DNA from: an uncultured Selenomonadales bacterium
GTDB taxonomy: Bacteria; Bacillota; Negativicutes; Selenomonadales; Selenomonadaceae
Reading direction: 5' to 3'
NCBI GenBank assembly: GCA_937910665.1
Contig: CALEPR010000194.1
Location: forward strand, 1 to 40,956
Length of the DNA stretch: 40,956 bases
Shown here piece after piece: positions 32,454 through 39,897 of this stretch (position 1 is the stretch's first letter; each line of letters starts with the position of its first letter). The notes under the pieces were generated by a model that worked only from the letters and a program-made list of their open reading frames with translations, was not told the DNA's origin and ran no database searches. The position numbers and the translations under genes are program-made.

Positions 32454-32482
32454 AATATAACTATTTTTAATTTTTTTGTCAA
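32454..32482 (-). promoter_or_regulatory. promoter of the trpEG T-box transcript
   Basis: Minus-strand TTGACA (32477-32482), 17-base spacer, TATATT (32454-32459). The transcript would start near 32447, just ahead of T-box Stem I. Confidence 0.8.
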
Positions 32483-32644
32483 GATTCAGTCAACAATCCA
32501 GCACGGGCGTTTCATAAACTTTATATTATTTCGATGACCATAAATGCAAATCTGTTTGTAAAAACTTTATTTTACTCAAAGAACTATAAAAATTTTTTGG
32601 AATTTTAATTGCCGAAGTAATGAAAACATGATTCGCAAAAAAAT

Positions 32645-32673
32645 TTGTCATATTGGCAACTTTGTTATATAAT
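32645..32673 (+). promoter_or_regulatory. promoter of the glucosaminidase-like gene
   Basis: TTGTCA (32645-32650), 17 bases, TATAAT (32668-32673). The region 32483-32644 between the two divergent promoters is AT-rich with no gene that I can support. Confidence 0.7.
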
Positions 32674-32726
32674 TCCTTGCGTATGTTTGGTTGGAATTTA
32701 GTTGGAATTTAAATGGGGTGTTAGTT

Positions 32727-33488
32727 TTGAATCATGTTCGATTAAAAAAATTTTTAGCAGCTTTTTTGGTCGGCGCATTTGCTATTTCATTTCCAATCGC
32801 TTCGGACGCGAGGAGACTCCACGATCCGAAAGTGGAAACGAAATCGGAGGTGCGCGATTTTTCTGCGGAAGATTCTGAGCAAAATGTCAGATTGACTGAG
32901 GAGGAATCGAAAATTGTCGCGCCGGAAGAAAATTATTCTCCCGAGTCTAAAATTTCGCAACTTTTTTCAGCTCCTGTGATGTCGGACGATTCAATTTTAG
33001 GATTGCCTGTCGCTACTCAAAGGCAGTGCGTAAAATATTTGACCGCAAACAATCCAAATCCCAGCTTGGGAGTTTCGGCTGAGGAAATTGTTGCCTTCTA
33101 CTATGAGGAAGGTATTCGCGAAGGTATTCGTCCCGATCTTGCCTTTGCTCAGGCTCTGAAGGAAACAGGTTTCTTTCGTTACGGCGGTGACGTTGTTCCC
33201 GAGCAAAATAATTATTGCGGACTGGGGACGACGGGCGGCGGAGTGAAAGGAGTTTATTTTCCCGATCCAAGAATTGGAGTTCGGGCGCATATTCAACATT
33301 TGCTTGCTTACACTTCGACAAGGATGCCGACGACTGAAATAGTCGATCCGCGCTATCAAATTGTCCGCGCTCGATATGGAACAAATATTTTGTCGCGGTG
33401 GTATGATCTGAACGGACGTTGGGCAGTTCCCGGTTATCACTATGGACAGGATATTATTGCGATGTTCAAAGATATTTTGATTCAGTAA
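32727..33488 (+). CDS. secreted glucosaminidase-domain (GH73-like) protein
   Basis: The product is 253 aa. The start is TTG 32727, six bases after GGGGTG (32715-32720), where the signal peptide starts NHVRLKKFLAAFLVGAFAIS; the longer frame from 32691 lacks a site. After an acidic linker, residues about 115-250 resemble the lysozyme-like glucosaminidase family: FYYEEGIREGIRPDLAFAQA with the usual catalytic Glu in ALKETGFFRYGG, then NNYCGLGTTGGG and GVRAHIQHLLAY. Such enzymes cut peptidoglycan glycan chains; catalysis is inferred from the motif only. Followed 33 bases later by mgtC on the same strand. Confidence 0.8.
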   Translation: MNHVRLKKFLAAFLVGAFAISFPIASDARRLHDPKVETKSEVRDFSAEDSEQNVRLTEEESKIVAPEENYSPESKISQLFSAPVMSDDSILGLPVATQRQCVKYLTANNPNPSLGVSAEEIVAFYYEEGIREGIRPDLAFAQALKETGFFRYGGDVVPEQNNYCGLGTTGGGVKGVYFPDPRIGVRAHIQHLLAYTSTRMPTTEIVDPRYQIVRARYGTNILSRWYDLNGRWAVPGYHYGQDIIAMFKDILIQ

Positions 33489-33521
33489 AAAAATTTTTGT
33501 AATTTTGAATTGGTGATTGAA

Positions 33522-34187
33522 ATGATTTCGGAATGGGAATTATTTTTCAGATTAACTTTGTCCTGCATACTCGGCGGGATTATCGGTTACGAAAGACAGA
33601 GTCGCAGAAAGTCGGCAGGACTTCGGACAAATGTTTTGGTTTGTCTTGGCTCTTGTTTGATAATGGTTTTGAGCGAGGCACTTTATTTCAATGTCGAAGG
33701 AAGGACGAATGCAGATCCTGCTCGACTTGCCGCACAGGTAGTCAGCGGAATTGGTTTTCTTGGTGCGGGCGCGATCATGAAAGAAGGATTGACTGTCACA
33801 GGTTTGACGACGGCGGCTTGTATTTGGGCTGTCAGCGGAGTTGGTTTGGCAGTCGGTGCGGGATATTATTCAGGAGCACTTTTCACGACCGGTTTAATTT
33901 TTGCGACGCTTGGAACTTTGTCCAGAATTGACGAATGGGTTATGCATGAAAAAAATTTGTATCTGACAGTTCACACAAAAGATAAACCGGGACAACTTAT
34001 GCACATAAGTTCCTGCATTGATGATCTGCAATTAAAAGTTCGCGGCGTAAAAGTCAAAGCTGATGAAGAACATTCAGATACTTTGTGCATAGATTTTGAA
34101 GTTTATAATCACCGAAGTTTGAAAAGCGTCATCGTCGTCGATGCGATAAAGAGAATTGACGGAGTTGTTCGCGTCGATGTGAATTAA
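33522..34187 (+). CDS. MgtC/SapB-family membrane protein
   Basis: The product is 221 aa, ATG 33522 six bases after GGTGA; GTG 33510 is part of that site. The hydrophobic N-terminal part (four to five helices) has the MgtC pattern: LGGIIGYERQSRRKSAGLRT, VLVCLGSCLIM, ARLAAQVVSGIGFLGAGAIM and TTAACIWAVSGVGLAVGAG. The C-terminal 80 residues form a soluble ACT-like part (LYLTVHTKDKPGQLMHISS). MgtC proteins are linked to magnesium limitation and, in other species, to control of the F-type ATPase. No magnesium riboswitch is seen here; it is probably co-transcribed with the upstream gene. Confidence 0.88.
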   Translation: MISEWELFFRLTLSCILGGIIGYERQSRRKSAGLRTNVLVCLGSCLIMVLSEALYFNVEGRTNADPARLAAQVVSGIGFLGAGAIMKEGLTVTGLTTAACIWAVSGVGLAVGAGYYSGALFTTGLIFATLGTLSRIDEWVMHEKNLYLTVHTKDKPGQLMHISSCIDDLQLKVRGVKVKADEEHSDTLCIDFEVYNHRSLKSVIVVDAIKRIDGVVRVDVN

Positions 34188-34222
34188 AAAATTTTTTTGC
34201 GACTCTTTCAAAGTTCAAAAAT

Positions 34223-34250
34223 TTGCAAACAAAAATTTTTGTGATATAAT
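34223..34250 (+). promoter_or_regulatory. promoter of tRNA-Arg
   Basis: TTGCAA (34223-34228), 16-base spacer, TATAAT (34245-34250), 12 bases before the tRNA 5' end. It is near-consensus, as expected for a stable RNA. Confidence 0.75.
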
Positions 34251-34261
34251 TTTTGCGTCAA

Positions 34262-34338
34262 GCGGTTGTAGCTCAGCAGGATAGAGCAACTGCCTCCTAA
34301 GCAGTAGGTCGCGCGTTCGAATCGCGCCAATCGCACCA
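34262..34338 (+). tRNA. tRNA-Arg (anticodon CCT)
   Basis: 77 bases including the encoded CCA (34336-34338). Acceptor GCGGTTG pairs with CAATCGC (one G-U). The anticodon stem is ACTGC/GCAGT with loop CTCCTAA, anticodon CCT, reading AGG. The T arm GCGCG-TTCGAAT-CGCGC is perfect. The D arm has GCTC/GAGC. It is a single tRNA with its own promoter and a terminator after it. Confidence 0.95.
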
Positions 34339-34380
34339 TGAATTTTGCAAAAAATTTTTTCAACGTAAAATCTCTTTTCA

Positions 34381-34412
34381 TTCCATGATAAAGTGTCATG
34401 GAAATTTTTTTT
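34381..34412 (+). terminator. terminator after tRNA-Arg
   Basis: TTCCATGA (34381-34388) pairs perfectly with TCATGGAA (34396-34403), followed by eight T (34405-34412). Confidence 0.8.
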
Positions 34413-34481
34413 ATAATTTGTAGCCGCGAAAAATTTTTTAATGACATTTTTGCAGGAAAATTTTTCCGAACAAATAAAAAG

Positions 34482-34557
34482 AGGGATAAGGGATAAGGGC
34501 GATTAGTTGTTAGTTTTTTTTTCTAATCACTAACCACTCCCTTTAACCCTATTCCCT
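34482..34557. repeat. long imperfect hairpin of heptamer-like repeats
   Basis: Left arm (34482-34513) holds GGGATAA GGGATAA GGG... and ends TTAGTTGTTAG; the loop is nine T (34514-34522); the right arm (34523-34557) is the near-complement with CCCTTTAACCC and TATTCCCT. A small MITE-like or terminator-like unit, whose repeats are relatives of the A[A/G]T[T/G]AGG heptamers. It lies between tRNA-Arg and nagA and sits 58 bases ahead of the nagA start. Confidence 0.7.
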
Positions 34558-34614
34558 GAAACTGTGAATACAGCTTTTAAAATTCAGTTCTTGGAAAGTT
34601 TGGAGGGAAATTTT

Positions 34615-35751
34615 TTGAAAGTTATCAGGAACGGAAAAATTATTTTGCCGAACTCGGACGGGAAATTTTTTTTCGCGGAAAATAAAGAAGTCGCTTTCGA
34701 TGAAAAAATTTTGCAGATTGAAAATAAAATCGACGCAGAAGAAATTATCGACGCTGAAAATTTTTTTGTCGCGCCGGGATTTATCAACATACATATTCAC
34801 GGCGCAGCAGGTTTCGACACAATGGACGATTCCGCCGACGCGCTGAAAAATATTTGTAACTTTCTGCCGTCCACAGGCGTGACAAGTTTTTTGCCGACGA
34901 CAATGACAATGCCGCTCGAAAAAATAAAAAATGTCTTGAAAAAAATTCGCGCACAGTCAAAAAATTTTTTTGGCGCAAAAATTTTAGGCGCAAACTTGGA
35001 AGGTCCTTTCATCAGCGAAAAATTTTGCGGCGCACAGGACAAAAAAAATATTTTGCAAGCCGACTTTGAAATTTTTTCCGACTTCGCAGACATTATAAAA
35101 ATTATTACAATCGCTCCTGAGGAAATTCCCAACAAAAAATTTATCGACAAATGTCTTGAAAAAAATATTATTGTGTCGATTGGACACAGCGCGGCGACTT
35201 ATGAAACTGCGCTTGAAACAATTCAGCGCGGAGCAAGTCACATAACGCATTTATTCAACGCTCAGACAGGTTTGCATCACAGGCAGCCGGGAATTGTCGG
35301 TGCGGCGTTAAATTCAAATGCACTCGTGGAATTGATTGCGGATAATATTCACGTCCATCCTGCGGCGCAAAAAATTTTGTCGAAAGTCAAACCGATTTCA
35401 GAAATTATTTTGATAACCGATTCTCTCCGCGCCTGCGGACTTGGCGACGGCGAAAGCGAACTCGGCGGTCAAAAAGTTTTTGTGAAAGGAAATTTGGCAA
35501 CGTTGGCTGACGGAACTATTGCGGCGAGCGTGGCGAAGATGAATGACGTTGTAAAAAATTTCTATAACAATACAGATTTTTCTTTGCCCGAAGTTATTGA
35601 AACCGTGACAAAAAATCCTGCGTGCGAGTTGAAAATTTTTGACAAAGTTGGCTCGATTGAAATCGGCAAGGCGGCTGATTTTGTAATCTTCGACAAAAAT
35701 TTTTCAGTCAAGAAAACTTTTGTAAACGGCAGGGAAATTTTTTGCGGCTGA
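34615..35751 (+). CDS. nagA: N-acetylglucosamine-6-phosphate deacetylase
   Basis: The product is 378 aa. TTG 34615 has GGAGGG seven bases upstream (34602-34607); the longer frame from 34564 overlaps the repeat and has no ribosome site. It deacetylates GlcNAc-6-phosphate to glucosamine-6-phosphate (amidohydrolase, metal-dependent, cytosol). Seen: PGFINIHIHGAAGFD (metal-binding HxH), LGANLEGPFISE (Glu), IGHSAATYETAL, ASHITHLFNAQTGLHHRQPG and the catalytic Asp in ILITDSLRACGL, where the family usually has TDAM. It could recycle amino sugar from cell-wall turnover (fits with the glucosaminidase gene nearby). No nagB is seen here. Confidence 0.92.
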   Translation: MKVIRNGKIILPNSDGKFFFAENKEVAFDEKILQIENKIDAEEIIDAENFFVAPGFINIHIHGAAGFDTMDDSADALKNICNFLPSTGVTSFLPTTMTMPLEKIKNVLKKIRAQSKNFFGAKILGANLEGPFISEKFCGAQDKKNILQADFEIFSDFADIIKIITIAPEEIPNKKFIDKCLEKNIIVSIGHSAATYETALETIQRGASHITHLFNAQTGLHHRQPGIVGAALNSNALVELIADNIHVHPAAQKILSKVKPISEIILITDSLRACGLGDGESELGGQKVFVKGNLATLADGTIAASVAKMNDVVKNFYNNTDFSLPEVIETVTKNPACELKIFDKVGSIEIGKAADFVIFDKNFSVKKTFVNGREIFCG

Positions 35752-35796
35752 AAAATTTTTCTTTCAAATCAGTTGCAGAATATTTTTTTTATTTAG

Positions 35797-35825
35797 TTGA
35801 AGAATTTAAATTTAGGTGGTAAAAT
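35797..35825 (+). promoter_or_regulatory. possible promoter of the flagellar operon
   Basis: TTGAAG (35797-35802), 17 bases, TAAAAT (35820-35825), ahead of flgB at 35894. This is a modest sigma-A match; no sigma-28-type or sigma-54 box was recognised. Confidence 0.45.
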
Positions 35826-35893
35826 TCATTTTAGATTTTATGGTGGAAAGGTTTTTATTTTTTTCGGCAAACTGAAAGGTAAGTGATGCAAAA

Positions 35894-36319
35894 GTGTTGG
35901 GACAAGTTTTTGGTGAAGGAAATTTTGATTATCTGCCGCGTGCAATGACGGCGGCAAGCATGAGACAGGAAGTAATTTCTCACAATATTGCAAACGTCAA
36001 CACGCCGAATTATCGCAAAACAAATGTAGAATTTGAAGATATGCTTGCGCGGGAAATTTACGGCGACGAACCCGACGGCACTTTGCCGATGGTCAGGACG
36101 CACGACAAACATTTGCCTTTCAAGCCGTCGGAATTTCATGCCGAGCCGACGATGATTGAAGATCACACAACAATTATGCGAGTGGACGACAACAATGTTG
36201 ACATTGATATTGAAATGGCGACGCTTGCAAAAAATCAACTTTATTACAATGCGCTTGTCACTGAATTTGGCGCATACACTTCAAGACTGAAAAACGTCAT
36301 CACCAGCGGACAAGGTTAA
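35894..36319 (+). CDS. flgB: flagellar basal-body rod protein FlgB
   Basis: The product is 141 aa. GTG 35894 (or TTG 35897) is used; no ATG lies in frame before the conserved start. FlgB is a proximal rod subunit exported by the flagellar type III system. It has the flagellar rod N-terminal helix MRQEVISHNIANVNTPNYRK (residues about 23-42) with ANVNTPNY signature and the C-terminal helix EMATLAKNQLYYNALVTEFGAY typical for FlgB. The gene leads the cluster, with a heptamer repeat (36324-36351) between it and flgC. Confidence 0.93.
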   Translation: MLGQVFGEGNFDYLPRAMTAASMRQEVISHNIANVNTPNYRKTNVEFEDMLAREIYGDEPDGTLPMVRTHDKHLPFKPSEFHAEPTMIEDHTTIMRVDDNNVDIDIEMATLAKNQLYYNALVTEFGAYTSRLKNVITSGQG

Positions 36320-36323
36320 TTTC

Positions 36324-36351
36324 AATTAGGAGTTAGGAGTTAGGAATGAGG
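36324..36351. repeat. heptamer repeat between flgB and flgC
   Basis: AATTAGG AGTTAGG AGTTAGG AATGAGG, four contiguous 7-bp units starting five bases after the flgB stop. The next 40 bases contain TTTTCATCTT-type repeats up to the flgC ribosome site AAGGAG. Confidence 0.85.
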
Positions 36352-36422
36352 AATTTTTACTTTTCATCTTTTCATCTTACTAACTTTTCATCTGAAAAAA
36401 TTTCGACGAAGGAGAAATTTTC

Positions 36423-36872
36423 ATGGGAATGTTTTTGGGAATTGACACTGCGGCAAGCGGATTGACTGCCGAGCGTCTCAGAATGGATGTAATTTCAAAC
36501 AACATCGCAAATGCAAATACAACGCGCACAGAAAACGGCGGAGCCTACAAACGTCGCTACGTAGTTTTCACTCCGCGCGAACGTCAGCCGCTCGACTTTG
36601 AACAAACTTTAATGAAAGCTGTCGGCGCAAGACAAAATACAGGCGAAGGTGTTCGCGCCGTCGCCATTGCCGAAGACCCTGAACAAGGCCCATTGGTTTA
36701 CGATCCCGGTCATCCCGATGCAAACGCCGAAGGTTACGTCGAAAAACCTAATGTAAACATCGTTGCCGAAATGGTCGATATGATTACTTCTCACCGCGCT
36801 TATGAGGCGAATACGACGGCAATTAACGCGGCTAAGACGATGGTGATGAAAACTTTAGAAATTGGTCGCTGA
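36423..36872 (+). CDS. flgC: flagellar basal-body rod protein FlgC
   Basis: The product is 149 aa, ATG 36423 after AAGGAG (36410-36415). FlgC is a proximal rod subunit. Signature parts: LGIDTAASGLTAERLRMDVI and SNNIANANTTRTENGGAYKR (rod N-terminal domain), and the C-terminal VNIVAEMVDMITSHRAYEAN with NAAKTMVMKTLEIGR. Full length. The start of its N-terminal helix is the usual one of the family. Followed by a gap of 100 bases and the DUF805 gene with its own promoter. Confidence 0.95.
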   Translation: MGMFLGIDTAASGLTAERLRMDVISNNIANANTTRTENGGAYKRRYVVFTPRERQPLDFEQTLMKAVGARQNTGEGVRAVAIAEDPEQGPLVYDPGHPDANAEGYVEKPNVNIVAEMVDMITSHRAYEANTTAINAAKTMVMKTLEIGR

Positions 36873-36911
36873 TTAGCTGAAAAATTTTTTCGCGCAGGAA
36901 TTTATTTTTTT

Positions 36912-36940
36912 GTGGCAAATATTATTTTTGGTGTTATAAT
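36912..36940 (+). promoter_or_regulatory. promoter before the DUF805 gene
   Basis: Extended -10 TGTTATAAT (TATAAT 36935-36940) with a weak -35 (GTGGCA 36912-36917, 17-base spacer). It may also feed fliE and fliF. Confidence 0.55.
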
Positions 36941-36972
36941 GTATCAACATTTTTTTTGAAGGAGTCGGGCTT

Positions 36973-37533
36973 GTGGCGAGTAAACAAAAATCTTGTGCAG
37001 AGGACAGAACGATTAAGGAAATTTTTTTTAGAACTTCCGGCAGAATCAATCGTTGGCGTTACTTCACGCGCAGAGTAATTTTGTCTTTGTTGACTAAAAT
37101 TTTTTTGTTTATCGGCTACAAGGTCATGGGTTATGAGTACGGACAGACTACGACGGCAGCAGGAATTTATAACAGCATCATTTCTATAATTTTCTTGATC
37201 CCAATTTTCTGCCTGACTGTTCGCAGACTTCAAGACATGGATCAAGGCAAATTGCTCGCCGTTGTTTACGTGGCTTTGAATGTTGTCACGGCGGTAGCTT
37301 TCACCGATATTACTTTCACTGAATTTAAGCAAATGGATACAATCTCTCCGTACCTTGTTTTGAGTTTAGCTACTTTTTCAATATTCTTGGATATGTATTT
37401 CATGGTTTCGCCCGGCAGTTACGGAAGGAATAAATATGGAGCAGATCCTCTCGCCGTGAAGAAAGTTGAAAAAATTCCTGAAGTTGTTAATACTGAAAAA
37501 AAAGTTGAATTAAAAAAATCAACTGATAAATGA
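36973..37533 (+). CDS. DUF805 membrane protein
   Basis: The product is 186 aa, start GTG 36973 eight bases after AAGGAG (36959-36964). DUF805 marks: RINRWRYFTRRVILSLLTK (start of family), the conserved VRRLQDMDQGKLLAVVYVAL (the RLHDIG-like region), and PGSYGRNKYGADP at the C-terminal side. Four membrane segments are visible (about residues 34-52, 66-86, 92-112 and 124-142). A Lys-rich tail follows. No function is known. It is inserted between flgC and fliE, an unusual place, and has its own promoter. Confidence 0.85.
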   Translation: MASKQKSCAEDRTIKEIFFRTSGRINRWRYFTRRVILSLLTKIFLFIGYKVMGYEYGQTTTAAGIYNSIISIIFLIPIFCLTVRRLQDMDQGKLLAVVYVALNVVTAVAFTDITFTEFKQMDTISPYLVLSLATFSIFLDMYFMVSPGSYGRNKYGADPLAVKKVEKIPEVVNTEKKVELKKSTDK

Positions 37534-37564
37534 TAAAAATTTTTTAGAAAGGAAAGGTGACAAT

Positions 37565-37873
37565 ATGGAGGTAACGCCGTTGGAAATGATGCCGGTTAAG
37601 ATGAGCGCACGCAGCCATTTAGGCGAAAGCAAACACATTGAAGAAGAACCGGTAAAAAGTTTTGGCGAATATTTAGTCGATGCCTTGAAAAAGACAAATG
37701 AACTTCAACTTGAGTCCGACAAAATGAATGCGGCTTTGGCGGCAGGCAGAATCGAGGACGTTTCACAAGTTGTCGTGGCGGCTCAGAAAGCCGAAATTTC
37801 AATGCAGCTTGCTCTTCAGCTGAGGAACCGCGCAACTTCTGCGTACCAAGAAATTATGCGTATGCAAGTTTAA
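37565..37873 (+). CDS. fliE: flagellar hook-basal body protein FliE
   Basis: The product is 102 aa, ATG 37565 after AAAGGAAAGGTG. FliE links the MS ring to the proximal rod. The C-terminal half is typical: FGEYLVDALKKTNELQLESD, then LAAGRIEDVSQVVVAAQKAE and SMQLALQLRNRATSAYQEIM. Full length. 63 bases before fliF, as in the usual flgB-flgC-fliE-fliF order. Confidence 0.93.
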   Translation: MEVTPLEMMPVKMSARSHLGESKHIEEEPVKSFGEYLVDALKKTNELQLESDKMNAALAAGRIEDVSQVVVAAQKAEISMQLALQLRNRATSAYQEIMRMQV

Positions 37874-37936
37874 ATTATTTTTTGGAATTATATTTGTTGT
37901 TAAATTTGGCGCGATTCCGAAGGGAATGAGTTAGAA

Positions 37937-38216
37937 TTGGCGGATTGGAGGGCGCGATTCCTTGAATTGTGGAACAGGTACACGGCGCGACAACGTTACA
38001 TTGCAATAGGCGTTGTCGTCGCAGTTTTAGCCGCAATTTTGGGTTTCAGCTTTTGGTATGGCAGTAAGCCGGACATGGTGCCGCTTTACACCAATTTAGA
38101 GACTAAAGATGCCGGCGATGTCGTGAACAGTCTGCGCGAGTCGGGAGTTAATTATCAAATTGATGAGAACAAGCGCGGAACTACAATTTATGTTCCCGCA
38201 ACTCAAGTTCACGATG
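37937..38216 (+). CDS. fliF: flagellar M-ring protein FliF, 5' part only
   Basis: Only about 93 residues of a protein that is normally 500-560 aa are present. The start is TTG 37937 with AAGGGAATGAG upstream. The beginning (ARFLELWNRYTARQRYIAIG, a membrane helix VVVAVLAAILGFSFWYG and then MVPLYTNLETKDAGDVVNSL) and GTTIYVPATQVHD are the start of FliF. The coding frame then runs directly into unrelated Bacteroidota DNA around 38,212-38,222, and a stop soon follows. This is an assembly join, not a biological truncation, as far as the sequence can say. Confidence 0.9.
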
Positions 38217-39665
38217 TTTGATGGGTTCTATTTCCAACCAGATGTCGCCCACCCAGCGGTCGGCGGTGTTGTTGGGATGTGCCATCTCGATAATGGAGAA
38301 GGGGTTATAGACGTTCTTGAAGTTTGAGCTGGCAGCGATGCGACCGCTCATGTCATCACCATTTTTGTTGACGCTGCCTTCGGGATAGTGGGTGGGGTCC
38401 CACGGAGCCATGCGAAGCGACTGGGAGAGGACACCGGCATTGGCGTTGTTGTTCGAAGCGTCGTTGTGGCTTGAGTTGGTCATGAACGACAGATGTTCGC
38501 CGATTTTCAGCCACGAGCGCACCTCATAGTCTGAATTGAAACGCAGGGTGAGACGCTTATAGTCTGATCCTTTCAGCGTACCGTTCTGGTCGAAGTAGCT
38601 GGCTGAGAAGCTGTAGTGTCCCTTGTCGTTGCCGCCATCGATAGAGAGGTTGTAGTTGTGCATGAAGGCGTTCTTGCGGAACACCTCGTCTTGCCAGTCG
38701 GTATCGACGCTTGAGTAGTCAAAGCCATTGGGGTTGGCAGCCGTCTTGATGACGGGATAGTAGATGGACGAGCCGGTATTATAGACGCGCATCCACTCGT
38801 TGAAGCCGTCGGCATAGTAGTCGCCAATCTGGCTGGCACCATTCTTCATGGCATCAATGGCGAGTTTGGTCTCTGCCATCTCTTGTGCACCCATCAGGTC
38901 AAGTTTGCGCCAGCGGTTCTGGATGCCCCAATAGGCATCGAAGCTGATGTTGGCTTTGCCCGTTCCACCGGTCTTGGTGGTGATGAGAATCACACCGTTG
39001 GCACCTCGCGAGCCATAGATGGCTGTGGCAGAGGCGTCTTTCAGAATTTCCATGGCCTGAATGTCGTTGGGCGAGAGGAACGAGATGTCGGTCGTTATCA
39101 CACCATCGACGACGTAGAGCGGGTCGTTGCCGCTGTTGATGGAGCCGTTGCCGCGGATGCGGATCGCCGGGGCGGAACCCGGCTCGCCGTTGACCTGCTG
39201 GAGGGTGATACCGGCGGACATGCCGGCGAGGGACTGGGCCATCGTCGAGTTGGGCATGTCAGCAATCTTGTCGCCCTTGACCGTGGAGATGGCCGTCGAG
39301 ACCGACCGCTTGGTGATGGAGCCGTAACCCACGGCCACGGCCTCTTCAAGCAGCAGGCTGTCATCCGCGAGGACGACGGTAAGATTGGGACCGGCCGTTA
39401 CGCGCTGGGTAACGTAGCCGATACAGGAAATCTCGAGCACCGTTCCCGATGCCGCGCGGATGGAGAAATTGCCATTGATGTCAGTGATGACACCATTGGT
39501 CGTGCCAGGCACGACGACGGAAGCTCCGATAATGGGTTCACCCTTGGCATCCAAGACTTTGCCACCGGTCGGCTGCGCTTGGAGCGCTCCGCCGCCGACG
39601 AACAAAGCCAGGCAGGCCGTGAGCGCAAACAGCACCCGACGGCCGGTTGAGAAGACAGATCTCAT
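38217..39665 (-). CDS. SusC/RagA-family TonB-linked outer membrane protein, 3' end missing
   Basis: About 483 residues of a receptor normally around 1000 aa. ATG 39665 starts a signal peptide (LFALTACLALFVGGGALQAQ), then a carboxypeptidase-D regulatory-like domain (GKVLDAKGEPIIGASVVVPG, about residues 33-105), a TonB plug (VAVGYGSITKRSVSTAISTV to GANGVILITTKTG, about 110-232) and the first beta strands. SusC-type proteins import oligosaccharides with SusD partners and belong to Bacteroidota. It ends at the chimeric join after WLEIEPIKH. The 5' side has a Bacteroidota -7 box. Bases from about 39,150 upstream look GC-richer than the part near the join, so a second internal join cannot be excluded. 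Confidence 0.92.
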
Positions 39666-39743
39666 CAGTTGTTTGGATTATTGGTTATACTATATGGTTG
39701 CCGGACAGAGGGAAACACGCAGGCTCCTGCACCATCCTAAGTA

Positions 39744-39751
39744 CAAAGATA
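39744..39751 (-). promoter_or_regulatory. Bacteroidota -7 promoter box of the SusC-type gene
   Basis: Minus-strand TATCTTTG matches the Bacteroidota TAnnTTTG -7 box, about 80 bases ahead of the ATG. The -33 box is not clear. The rest of 39666-39832 has no gene. Confidence 0.65.
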
Positions 39752-39832
39752 AGCAAAAAAAAAGAAAATACACCTGCGCATATGATGGTTCCTTCGTAGT
39801 ATTAAATTATCCACACTGCCCTATGTACGACA

Positions 39833-39867
39833 AAATCCGGGCGCCAGCACAGCTGACGTCCGGATTT
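39833..39867 (-). terminator. terminator after the beta-barrel protein gene
   Basis: AAATCCGG (39833-39840) pairs with CCGGATTT (39860-39867) with an inner CAGC-ACA-GCTG stem; the minus strand then has GGATTTTG. A strong GC-rich hairpin in transcription direction of the 39898 gene. Confidence 0.6.
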
Positions 39868-39897
39868 CGTCCGGCCGGACCGGAGCGGGGCCAAGCC

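Noticed and set aside
38200..38230. Horizontal transfer of a Bacteroidota locus into the flagellar operon
   Set aside because: No mobile-element ends or duplications; both genes are cut in mid-frame, which fits an assembly join much better.
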